15,690 bases of DNA. Origin: Myxococcales bacterium. GTDB lineage: Bacteria; Myxococcota; Bradymonadia; UBA7976; UBA1532. Every line of letters begins with the position of its first letter. Position 1 is the stretch's first letter. The translations under genes and the position numbers were made by a program. Of the stretch, positions 8,117 through 15,063 are shown piece after piece. Location of the stretch: positions 1 to 15,690 of the forward strand of contig JAGQJJ010000018.1 in NCBI GenBank assembly GCA_020430675.1, in the 5' to 3' direction. The notes beneath the pieces are model-generated. The model was not told where the DNA came from, did not search any database, and saw only the letters and a list, made by a program, of their open reading frames with translations.

Positions 8117-8662
8117 ATGCGGCCGGTCATCACCCACGCCGCGCTGCACGCCCTGGAAGCCGAGCTGGCCCGCGAGCTGCCCGGCTTTGCGATCCGCTAC
8201 AAAGACGAGTCCCGCTTGCAGCGTCTCATCGGCGCCTGCGTGCGGCCGTTCTGCCCCACCTACCTCACCCGCTACACCACCGTCATGTTCGGTCGGGTCT
8301 TCGTGCCCTCGCGGGCGTGGCGCGCGCAGCAGTCGCCCGAGGCGCTCTACCGGCTGCTGCGCCACGAGGCGGTGCACCTGCGCGACGCGCGGCGCTGGCC
8401 GGTGCTCTTCCAGTTGAGCTACCTGTTTGTCCTGCCCACCGGGCTGACCGCACGCGCGTTCTGGGAGTGGCGGGCCTACACCGAGAGCCTGCGGGTCGAC
8501 TTTGAGCTTTATGGGCGCATCGATGACGCCGCGATCGAAGCCGTCGTCGCCGCGTTCTGCGGACCGGACTACCTGTTCATGTGCCCGTTTCCCGGTTTTG
8601 TCCGCGCGCGTGCCGAAGCCTTGCGCGCGCGGTTGACCCAAGGCGATCGCGCGCTACAGTAG
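8117..8662 (+). CDS. Small HExxH putative zinc metallopeptidase, unrecognised family
   Basis: This 181-residue protein carries a zinc-peptidase signature: HEAVH at 83-87 in a helix-like context (LLRHEAVHLRD). About 30 residues later comes 'FWEWRAYTES', where Glu117 or Glu123 could be the third metal ligand (E-x-x-A-x-x-E pattern). Between them is a hydrophobic stretch ('PVLFQLSYLFVLPTGL', 95-110) that may be buried or membrane-associated. No signal peptide is evident. Three cysteines (41, 46, 148) lie outside the motif. HExxH proteins of this type usually hydrolyse peptide bonds, but the family and substrate are unknown to me. No clear Shine-Dalgarno precedes the ATG, so expression may depend on the upstream lipoprotein gene. 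The MarR gene follows after 25 bases on the same strand. Confidence 0.72.
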   Translation: MRPVITHAALHALEAELARELPGFAIRYKDESRLQRLIGACVRPFCPTYLTRYTTVMFGRVFVPSRAWRAQQSPEALYRLLRHEAVHLRDARRWPVLFQLSYLFVLPTGLTARAFWEWRAYTESLRVDFELYGRIDDAAIEAVVAAFCGPDYLFMCPFPGFVRARAEALRARLTQGDRALQ

Positions 8663-8687
8663 CGGCTCCACATGCCAAGGGAGTCCC

Positions 8688-9170
8688 GTGTCCAGCCGCT
8701 ACGAAGAGGAGATCCTCCGCGCGCTGCGCCGCATCACCCGCGCGATCGACATTCACAGCCGCGCCCTCGCTCAGCAGCACCAGCTCACCGGACCTCAACT
8801 GGTCTGCCTGCTTCAGATTCGGCGGGACAAGGAGCTGACCCCTGGCGTGCTCGCCCGCCGCGTCTCGCTGAGTCAAGCCACGGTCACCGGCATCATCGAC
8901 CGCCTCGTCGCCCGCGAGCTGGTCGTGCGCGAGCGCAGCGACGAAGATCGGCGGCGGGTCCAACTCCGGCTGACCGACTCGGGCCTTGAGCTGGCCGAGA
9001 CCGCGCCCTCGCCGCTCCAGCAACGCTTCGCCGCGCGCCTGGCGCAGCAGCCCGCCGAGCAGCAGCAGCGCATCGCCGAGGTGCTGCGCGAGATCGTGCA
9101 CATGATGGAGGCCGACGACCTGGAGGCCTCGCCGGTGCTGGCCGCCGCCGACGAGCTGGACGAAGCCTGA
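8688..9170 (+). CDS. MarR-family winged helix-turn-helix transcriptional regulator
   Basis: The protein has 160 residues, the usual MarR size. It has an N-terminal dimerisation helix, 'LTGPQLVCLLQIRRDKELTP' opening the DNA-binding domain, a recognition region 'LARRVSLSQATVTGIIDRLV', and the wing 'VVRERSDEDRRRVQLRLTDS' with the D-x-R-R-R pattern typical of the family. Long C-terminal helices complete the dimer interface. MarR proteins are dimeric repressors or activators, often released from DNA by small aromatic ligands. The start is GTG, preceded by AAGGGAG at short spacing. The gene sits 25 bases after the HExxH gene and ends directly against the stop codon of the desaturase-like gene. Its targets are not known; the convergent desaturase-like gene and the MATE exporter are candidates only by proximity. 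Confidence 0.9.
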   Translation: MSSRYEEEILRALRRITRAIDIHSRALAQQHQLTGPQLVCLLQIRRDKELTPGVLARRVSLSQATVTGIIDRLVARELVVRERSDEDRRRVQLRLTDSGLELAETAPSPLQQRFAARLAQQPAEQQQRIAEVLREIVHMMEADDLEASPVLAAADELDEA

Positions 9171-9977
9171 TCAGGCCGCCGAAGGCACCACCGGCAGCAA
9201 GGCGCCGAGCTGGCCGGTCAGCTCGTGGAAGTCTTCCAACCCCGGAAGCTGGCGGATCCGCTCTTCGGCGCGCTCCAGATCGGACCACGAGGTCGGATCG
9301 CTGAAGAGCGTGCGCACCACAAACTCCAGGTTGCCCCGCCCGGCAACGCCGTCGCCCACCGGCCCCCAGAAGCGATGCAACGCCAGATGGGTCAGGCGGC
9401 GGGCCAGGCGGCTCTCGACCATGCGCTTGCGCGCCTGCTGGTAATAGAACGCAAAGTGCTTGCGCTCCTGCTGAGAGATGCGGCGGCAGAGCACGCGCAG
9501 GACCGGGTTCTCGGTCTGCCGGGCGAGCGCGTTGTACGAGGCCGCCGCCGCCAGTTCGTTGAGCGCGCCCCAGGCCATGTGCACCGCGATGAAGCGCGGG
9601 GTCATCCACGCCGCGGCGAACGACAGGATCGCTTCGAGCAGCTCCTGCACGTTGGCCGAAGCGACCACCTCGGCGCTGCGCTCGCGATTGACCGGGCGTC
9701 CCGTGGCCGCGAGCAGCTTGTCGATCGCGCGCCCGTGCCACAGCTCCTCGTAGACCCAGACCGAAAGAAAGGCGGTGATCTCAGGATCGCGCGCCGAGTA
9801 CCCGGCCAGCAGGTCGCGCATATAGATGATCGTATGCGTCTCGGTGTCGGCCATATAGCGCAGCACGCGCGCTTCGGCGTCGGTCACTCCCACCTTCGCC
9901 GCTTCGGCCCAATCGAGATCGTCGAGCCGCACCGCGCCAGAGCGCTCCACCAGCTCATCGATGCTCAGGTCGGCCAT
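9171..9977 (-). CDS. Ferritin-like diiron protein, acyl-ACP-desaturase type
   Basis: This is a 268-residue helical protein with a complete diiron ligand set in the order of the acyl-ACP desaturase / ferritin-like superfamily: Glu46 (in DTETHT), Glu78 and His81 (EELWH), Glu141 (NELAAA), Glu171 and His174 (QERKH). The spacings (32, 63 and 30 residues between the glutamates) are close to those of plant stearoyl-ACP desaturase. Related enzymes use O2 and electrons from ferredoxin to desaturate or hydroxylate acyl chains; whether this one acts on acyl-ACP is inferred. It has no signal peptide, so it is probably cytoplasmic. GGAGG lies 5 bases before the ATG. The stop abuts the MarR stop with no spacer. 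A weak promoter-like pair (TCGACA, 17 bases, TACCCA) lies upstream of the start. Confidence 0.75.
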   Translation of the reverse strand: MADLSIDELVERSGAVRLDDLDWAEAAKVGVTDAEARVLRYMADTETHTIIYMRDLLAGYSARDPEITAFLSVWVYEELWHGRAIDKLLAATGRPVNRERSAEVVASANVQELLEAILSFAAAWMTPRFIAVHMAWGALNELAAAASYNALARQTENPVLRVLCRRISQQERKHFAFYYQQARKRMVESRLARRLTHLALHRFWGPVGDGVAGRGNLEFVVRTLFSDPTSWSDLERAEERIRQLPGLEDFHELTGQLGALLPVVPSAA

Positions 9978-10111
9978 TCAATCCTCCAACTCCCCCGTTC
10001 GGGCGCATGGGTACCTGACATCGCAGTCCATGTCGAGCCGTTCGCCCATCCGAGCGCACGACCCCGTCAACCCGCGCCTTGCCGCCCACGCTGACCGGCC
10101 GCCGCCATGCC

Positions 10112-10140
10112 TTGACGCTCCGCAGGGCGCTCGGCATGCT
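10112..10140 (+). promoter_or_regulatory. Candidate sigma70-type promoter of the GH5 glycosidase operon
   Basis: TTGACG (10112-10117, 5 of 6 to the -35 consensus) and CATGCT (10135-10140, 3 of 6 to the -10 consensus) are 17 bases apart. The predicted transcript starts near 10147, about 22 bases before the ATG at 10169, and includes GGGGAG as Shine-Dalgarno. The site lies downstream of the earlier in-frame ATG at 10079, which argues against that start. Confidence 0.35.
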
Positions 10141-10168
10141 GGCGGCCTCGGCCTGCGGGGAGTCGGAT

Positions 10169-12667
10169 ATGCGGGACCATGCCAGACGAGCTCTCCTGAT
10201 CTGCGGCCTCATGTCCAGCGCGTTCGCCTGCTCGGGCGACCCGCCGGATTTTGATGCGCTCTGGTCGGCCTCGACCTCGCGGGTGCACACCCCGACGACG
10301 CGCACGCAAGGCGTGGATGGCCGCGAGGTCATCCACCAGCGTCCGCACCTCATGGACGGTCACGGTCGATACCTGCACATACGGGGCATCAACGTCAGCG
10401 GATCGCATAAAGCCCCGCCGACCGAGGCTTTTCCGTCGCGCTATCCCCTGCCCGACGACCCGGCGCTCGCCGAGCGGTGCCAGCGGGTGCCGCTCGCCGA
10501 AGCCTGCGTGCCCAGCCGAGACGTCAGCTATGTCGGCCGCCCCTTCCCGCTCGACGAAGCCGACCGCTGGTTCGGCGAGCTGGCCGGCCTCGGCTTCAAC
10601 GCGGTGCGCCTCATCACCAACTGGGAGTCGATTCAACCTTATCGTCCGGGCACTTGCGGCGGCCGGGGCTCGCGCTATTCGCCCGAGTGCTTCGACCTTG
10701 AGTACCTCGACTACTACGACGCGCTGATCAGCAAGGCCCAGGACCACGGCATCTATGTGCTGGTCGACATGCACCAGGACATGTTCAGCCGCCACCTGAT
10801 GGCCTACTACAACGAAGACCCCACCTTCGGCTCGCCCGCCGACCCGCAGCGACCCGCGCCGGGCAGCCTCGACGCGATCGTGCTCTCGCTCATCCCGCCC
10901 TACAGCGATTGGGTGCGCGGCCATGGCGCGCCGCGTTGGGTGGTCGAGACCTGCCTGCCCGAGAAGAACCTCGATTCGCCGTACTGGGGCATGTTCCGCG
11001 GCCTCGGGCAGCTCACCAACCCCGACGGCAGCCTCAACGCCCAGCTCATCTTCTCGCTGCAAGCCCTGCTCGGCCGCCTCGCGCCCGGCGGGGCCGGCGT
11101 GCCGCCCTGGTTCGGCGACTTTCTCGCCGCGCGGCCCTCGCAGCGCTTTGAGCCGAATGAGACCAGTGATTTTCTGCCGCTGACGCCCTGGGTCGTTGCT
11201 GGCGGCATCTCGCTCGACGTCGACCGCTGCTTCGCCGCGTTCTTCGCCGGCGACAAGGTCTTCCCCGACCGCGTGGTCGACACCGATGGTCGCACGAAGC
11301 GTCGCGACGAGGTCGCCAACCCCGACGCCCTGCCCGACCTGCGCACCTACCTGCAAGATCGCTATACCGACGCCTATTTGCAGATCGTCGAGCGCGCGCG
11401 GCGGCACGAGAACGTCATCGGCTACGACCTGATGAACGAGCCGGTCGGCGTCTTCTTGATGCTCGCGGTCGGCGGCCTCTTCGCCCAGCTCGCCGCCACC
11501 AGCGATGACCCCGACACCGTCGATCGCGGCCCTATCGAGCAGCTCTTGACCGACCTTCTCGGCGAGGGCCTCGGCGGCGACCTGTTCGGCGTCATCAACG
11601 GCCTCGCCCTGCTGCCCACCGACGGCCGCCCCGAGACGCTGCGCCTCTGGGGCCTGGACGGCATCGACGTCGGCGCGGCGCTCGATTTGAACTTCGCTTT
11701 TGATGCCCACTACTTGCAGCCCTTCTTCGAGCGCCTCGGCGCCGCGGTCGAGGCCGCCGACCAGAACGCGATCATCTGGTTCGAGCCCGGCAGCAGCCTG
11801 CGCACCGTGACCGGCCCGCAGCAGTTCTGGGACACCCCGCTCACCCGCCCGCAGGGCATCACCCAACTCGTCTTTGCGCCCCACTGGTACCCCGACATCT
11901 ATCCGAACCTGGGCCTCGACAGCCCGCCGCGCGACTTCAACCCTGAAGAGTGGCTCTACCGCGACTTCGCCGAGCCCCTGCGCGCGCACATCGCGCAATC
12001 GCCGGGCTGGCTGGGCAACGTGCCGGTGGTCTTCGGCGAGTTCGGCACCTACTTCAATTTCGGCGGCATCGACGCCGCCGAGGCCTCGGGCTACGCGCTC
12101 TCGGCGCATATCCTCAACCGCTACTACGAGGCCTTCGAGTCGCTGAACACCGGCAATATGGTCTGGTGCTTCTCGGCCGAAAATGATCGTGATTACGGCG
12201 ATTTGTGGAATCACGAAGACTTCTCGATCATCGGTCCCGACGGGCAGGCGCGCGGCTGGCCGGCTTATGTGCGCCCGCATGCCCGGGCGACGAGCGGCAA
12301 GCTGATCGGGCAGCAATTCATCAGCCAGTACCACTTCTGGGATCCCGAGAAGGGCACGCCTCGCCCCGATCGCCGCTACACGCTGCAGATGGCCGCGCGC
12401 GAGAGCGACGCGCCCACCGAGGTCTTCGTGCCGCGCCGGCAGTACCCTGATGGCTTCTACGTCTGGCTCTCGGACGGCGAGGCCTTCTTCGACGCCGCAC
12501 GCCAGGTGCTCTACTGGTACCCGAGCCGCAACGAGGTCGGCACATCGCACGCGCTGCGCATCGACCCGCGCTTCACCGACCGCGAGGCGTTGGGCTGGTC
12601 GTACTACTTCGAGGGCGACCGCGTCGTCATCGGCGTCGGCGACCGCGCCAGCACGGGAGGCCGCTGA
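10169..12667 (+). CDS. GH5_12-like glycosidase lipoprotein (glucosylceramidase / steryl-glucosidase type)
   Basis: The protein has 832 residues. A signal with lipobox-like SSAFAC gives Cys21 (Phe at -2 is unusual). A GH5 TIM barrel follows, with landmarks recalled from subfamily 12, which includes fungal EGCrP1 and EGCrP2/Sgl1: HIRGINVSG (70-78), SYVGRPFPLDEA (120-131), DMHQDMFSR (200-208), AFFAGDKVFPD (357-367), GYDLMNEP (418-425; Glu424 predicted acid/base), APHWYP (570-575), FGEFG (622-626; Glu624 predicted nucleophile), and VWCFSAEN with GDLWNHEDFSI (665-687). A beta-rich C-terminal domain completes it. Fungal relatives release glucose from glucosylceramide or steryl glucosides; endoglycoceramidases are cousins. 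Long inserts between barrel motifs agree with the subfamily. The frame is open back to 10079, but 10169 has GGGGAG at 6 bases and begins a signal peptide. It overlaps the next gene by one base (TGATG). Confidence 0.8.
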   Translation: MRDHARRALLICGLMSSAFACSGDPPDFDALWSASTSRVHTPTTRTQGVDGREVIHQRPHLMDGHGRYLHIRGINVSGSHKAPPTEAFPSRYPLPDDPALAERCQRVPLAEACVPSRDVSYVGRPFPLDEADRWFGELAGLGFNAVRLITNWESIQPYRPGTCGGRGSRYSPECFDLEYLDYYDALISKAQDHGIYVLVDMHQDMFSRHLMAYYNEDPTFGSPADPQRPAPGSLDAIVLSLIPPYSDWVRGHGAPRWVVETCLPEKNLDSPYWGMFRGLGQLTNPDGSLNAQLIFSLQALLGRLAPGGAGVPPWFGDFLAARPSQRFEPNETSDFLPLTPWVVAGGISLDVDRCFAAFFAGDKVFPDRVVDTDGRTKRRDEVANPDALPDLRTYLQDRYTDAYLQIVERARRHENVIGYDLMNEPVGVFLMLAVGGLFAQLAATSDDPDTVDRGPIEQLLTDLLGEGLGGDLFGVINGLALLPTDGRPETLRLWGLDGIDVGAALDLNFAFDAHYLQPFFERLGAAVEAADQNAIIWFEPGSSLRTVTGPQQFWDTPLTRPQGITQLVFAPHWYPDIYPNLGLDSPPRDFNPEEWLYRDFAEPLRAHIAQSPGWLGNVPVVFGEFGTYFNFGGIDAAEASGYALSAHILNRYYEAFESLNTGNMVWCFSAENDRDYGDLWNHEDFSIIGPDGQARGWPAYVRPHARATSGKLIGQQFISQYHFWDPEKGTPRPDRRYTLQMAARESDAPTEVFVPRRQYPDGFYVWLSDGEAFFDAARQVLYWYPSRNEVGTSHALRIDPRFTDREALGWSYYFEGDRVVIGVGDRASTGGR

Positions 12668-13956
12668 TGTCGCCCGCCGCCTTCGCCTTGCTCGCGTTTC
12701 TGCCCGACGTGGCCATCGAGCTTCAGGGCGACTTTGTGACCGTCGCCCACATCCGCAGCGACACCGACTTCGACGCCACCCGCCGCTTCTACGACCCCGA
12801 CGGGCAGGCGGCCGCGCAGGCAGCGACCTTCTTCCGCCCCGGGCTGACGCTGCGCCCCGGCCTCGATCTCGCGGTGTTCTACGAGGCCGAGCTGGGCTGG
12901 AGCGCGTGGAGCCGCACCGATCCGGGGCAGCCGAACCCATACGGCGAGACCGATCTGGCCGGCATCACCGCGCGCCACCACCAGCTCTGGGCCGAGTGGC
13001 GCCCCGACGACGCCCTGGCCGTGCGCATCGGCTTTCAACCCATCGCCGATCCCAGCCGCCTCTTCCTCGACCACCACCTGGGCGCCGCCCGCGTCGACCT
13101 GACCGTGGGCGCCTTGAGCACCCGCTTCTTCGCCGGCCAGCTGCCCGACAGCACCTTTGAGGGCATCGCCGTCAACGAGGACAACTTCGTCAACGACAGC
13201 CTTCTGGTCGGCAGCCAGAGCGCCTGGGACATCGACTTCCTCGTGCTCGACGCCGGCCTCTACGCGGTGATCGACCAGCGCGTCGACGATCGCCCGCTGC
13301 GTTTGGGCACCGGCCTGCTCGGCGTGCGCGTCGAGCGCGAGGGCTATGCCGCGTGGCTGCACGTGCTCGGCCAGTACGGCACCTTCGGCAATACCGGGGT
13401 CGACGGCGAGACCACGCTGCTCGCCGGCGCCGCGCAGCTTGGCATGGCGCTTGAGACCGGCCCGTGGAGCGCCGGCTTCGGCGCGTTTGCCCTGACGCCC
13501 GACGACGCCTACCACGGCAATGACCGCCAGGGCGCCTTCTTCGGCAGCGCCAAGAACCTGAGCCCGACGCGCTTTTTGACCGAAGACGAGACGCGCGACA
13601 CCTACGACAACCTCGACGAGCGCCTCGCCTCGGCGTGGGGGCCGTTCTTCTTCGATCGCGCCGGCCTCGCGGTGGCCGACGCCAGCGCCAGCTACGCGGT
13701 GGGCGAGGTCTGGACGCCGGAGCTGATCGTGGGCGCCGGCTTTGCGCTTGAGCCCGAGAACGCGCTTGGCGAGCGCTTTGTGGGCATCGAGCTGACGTGG
13801 GCCAACGACTTCCAGGTCGCAAAGGACGCCTGGTTCTTCGCCCACGCGCTGGTCTTCGTGCCCGGCGGCGCGGCTGCGGCGCGGGTCAACGACGTCGACC
13901 GCACCGCGACCGAGCCGCTCTTCGGCGGCCAGGCTGGCTTCGAGCTGCGCTTCTGA
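12667..13956 (+). CDS. Outer-membrane beta-barrel protein, possibly porin or alginate-export-like
   Basis: This 429-residue protein starts with a short hydrophobic stretch ('SPAAFALLAFLPDVAIELQG') that may be a signal peptide, although it lacks the usual basic residues. The body alternates polar and hydrophobic/aromatic residues in strand-length blocks separated by Asp/Asn/Gly turns. It ends in FELRF, the terminal aromatic residue and alternating strand recognised by the outer-membrane assembly machinery. The layout faintly recalls the alginate-export / porin superfamily, but no specific family is certain. Its ATG overlaps the glycosidase stop by one base, with GGGAGG 6 bases upstream, so the two proteins are probably made together. 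A role in passing or anchoring substrate or product of the GH5 enzyme at the outer membrane is an inference from this coupling. Confidence 0.72.
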   Translation: MSPAAFALLAFLPDVAIELQGDFVTVAHIRSDTDFDATRRFYDPDGQAAAQAATFFRPGLTLRPGLDLAVFYEAELGWSAWSRTDPGQPNPYGETDLAGITARHHQLWAEWRPDDALAVRIGFQPIADPSRLFLDHHLGAARVDLTVGALSTRFFAGQLPDSTFEGIAVNEDNFVNDSLLVGSQSAWDIDFLVLDAGLYAVIDQRVDDRPLRLGTGLLGVRVEREGYAAWLHVLGQYGTFGNTGVDGETTLLAGAAQLGMALETGPWSAGFGAFALTPDDAYHGNDRQGAFFGSAKNLSPTRFLTEDETRDTYDNLDERLASAWGPFFFDRAGLAVADASASYAVGEVWTPELIVGAGFALEPENALGERFVGIELTWANDFQVAKDAWFFAHALVFVPGGAAAARVNDVDRTATEPLFGGQAGFELRF

Positions 13957-13980
13957 TCCGCGTTGCCCGCACGGCCGCAG

Positions 13981-14003
13981 GCCCGCTATGCTGGCGGGGC
14001 TTT
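13981..14003 (+). terminator. Candidate terminator after the glycosidase / beta-barrel operon
   Basis: CCCGC (13982-13986) and GCGGG (13994-13998) form a 5-bp GC stem with a 7-nt loop, followed by GCTTTCA containing a short T-run. It lies 25 bases after the barrel gene stop and would separate that operon from the tandem paralogues. An ATG at 13988 falls in the loop, one reason to prefer 14024 as start of the next gene. Confidence 0.4.
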
Positions 14004-14023
14004 CACTGCGGCAGTTCCACCCG

Positions 14024-14560
14024 ATGCGCGTCTACACCTGGCGATTTCTTGGCGCCGACGCGGGCCCGGTCCCGAAGCGCCCCGACCTGCCCTGGGGCGC
14101 CAACGAGCTCGACACGATCGTCGCCGACCGCGCGCTGACCGAGCGCATCTTCGACTTCCTGGTGCAGCCCGTGGCCGATCAGGCGCCCGGCGCCTTCCGC
14201 ATCGGCCATGTGGGCACGCTCTCGCCGTCGATGGGCCTCAACCGCGACGGCCTCGTCGAGCTGTCGCGCTCCTCGGTGGGCGACCGGGTCAATATCACTT
14301 ACATCCGCGGTTTCTGGGACGAACTGCACGTCATCCACCGCGCGCCCGGCGAGGGCATCGCCCGGTCGCTCTGCGAGGGGCTGATCAACCGGTCGCGGCG
14401 CGCCTCGACCGATGCCATGCGCCCCGACCTGCGCCCGGTGGGCGGCGGCAAGCCCTCGACCGGCAGCCAGTTCATCTACCTGCTCACGCGCGGTCGCCCG
14501 GCCATCCGCTGGCGCCCGCGCGTCGCCGGCGACGCCGCCGCCGAGGGGGAGCTGCCATGA
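14024..14560 (+). CDS. Tandem paralogue 1 of an unrecognised small protein family
   Basis: This is a 178-residue, soluble-looking protein with no signal peptide or membrane segment; I do not recognise the family. Residues 58-107 align without gaps to residues 49-98 of the next protein: 16 of 50 identical and 8 more conservative. Shared residues include FR[IV]G, LVE, GD.V.I.Y and W...HV..R. Both proteins begin with a short strand ending in Y.W / YW. This alignment, and the hairpin over the ATG at 13988, favour the start at 14024, although no good Shine-Dalgarno is visible there. The C-terminus ('WRPRVAGDAAAEGELP') is Arg/Ala-rich and probably flexible. The stop overlaps the start of paralogue 2 as ATGA, so the two are translationally coupled and may form a heteromer. 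The pair precedes a HutF-like gene. Confidence 0.72.
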   Translation: MRVYTWRFLGADAGPVPKRPDLPWGANELDTIVADRALTERIFDFLVQPVADQAPGAFRIGHVGTLSPSMGLNRDGLVELSRSSVGDRVNITYIRGFWDELHVIHRAPGEGIARSLCEGLINRSRRASTDAMRPDLRPVGGGKPSTGSQFIYLLTRGRPAIRWRPRVAGDAAAEGELP

Positions 14561-15063
14561 TCGAGGTGCATTACTGGAAGAGCGGCTCGCGCGGCAGCGC
14601 CTCGCCCTATGGCGACCACACCGACGTCACCGGCAGCGCGACGCTGGCCGAGAAGGCGTTCCGCTCGATCACCACCTGGGCTTCGCTCAACGACCTGGCA
14701 TTTCGCGTCGGCTATTGCAGCAACCCGGCTGAGCGCGCCAACCGCCACGAAGCCAGCCTGGTGGAAGTGCAGCGCGAGAACGACGGCGATCTGGTGCATA
14801 TCAGCTACGTCAAGCGGCCGTGGCATCACATGCATGTGCTGTATCGCTCGGTGAGCCTCGAAGACACGCGCCGGATGCAGCAGCATCTGATCAAGGTCGG
14901 CCGGCAGATCGGGCGCTGTGAGAACAACGACCGCGACATCGACGCCTTCGTCGGGCAGCCCCCCTTCTTTGTCTATGCGCTGACCGGCAATCTGCCGCAG
15001 ACCATCGAAGCCGAGGCCGCCCCGCGGCGCGTTCGCCCGCCGAACCTGCTCTCGCTGTTCTGA
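14557..15063 (+). CDS. Tandem paralogue 2 of an unrecognised small protein family
   Basis: This 168-residue protein begins 'MIEVHYWKSGSRG' and is related to the protein encoded just upstream (ungapped 50-residue core at 49-98). The core holds FRVG (49-52), SLVEVQR (67-73), GDLVHISYV (77-85) and PWHHMHVLYR (88-97). The His-rich patch (His90, His91, His93) could bind metal, but paralogue 1 keeps only the last histidine, so a shared metal site is doubtful. Neither protein shows a signal peptide or membrane segment. GAGGGGGAG precedes the ATG, which overlaps the previous stop by four bases. The stop overlaps the start of the HutF-like gene by one base (TGATG). The frame is open further upstream to 13963, but that region codes for paralogue 1 in another frame. 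Function unknown. Confidence 0.75.
   Translation: MIEVHYWKSGSRGSASPYGDHTDVTGSATLAEKAFRSITTWASLNDLAFRVGYCSNPAERANRHEASLVEVQRENDGDLVHISYVKRPWHHMHVLYRSVSLEDTRRMQQHLIKVGRQIGRCENNDRDIDAFVGQPPFFVYALTGNLPQTIEAEAAPRRVRPPNLLSLF

Noticed and set aside
6310..8133. Minus-strand open frame of 607 codons opposite the unknown lipoprotein gene
   Set aside because: It is low-complexity, dominated by Leu, Gly, His and Asp, with no family motif. The plus strand has a lipoprotein signal, strong ribosome-binding site and codon bias.
10079..10168. Upstream in-frame start for the GH5 gene
   Set aside because: The added 30 residues would bury the lipoprotein signal inside the protein. A candidate promoter lies within this stretch, and 10169 has the better Shine-Dalgarno.
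10067..12940. Minus-strand open frame of 957 codons across the glycosidase gene and into the barrel gene
   Set aside because: It spans two plus-strand genes with convincing catalytic and barrel features, and its own product is Arg/Ala/Val/Gly-rich with no domain. It is a by-product of G+C-rich codons.
12604..13845. Minus-strand open frame of 413 codons opposite the beta-barrel gene
   Set aside because: No motif and shadow-like composition; the plus-strand frame has the coupled start and a C-terminal aromatic barrel signature.
13963..15063. A single 366-residue protein ending at the paralogue 2 stop
   Set aside because: Before 14557 this frame gives Arg/Pro/Ala-rich sequence while another frame codes for a protein related to paralogue 2. 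The ATG at 14557 has a strong Shine-Dalgarno and aligns with the paralogue 1 start.
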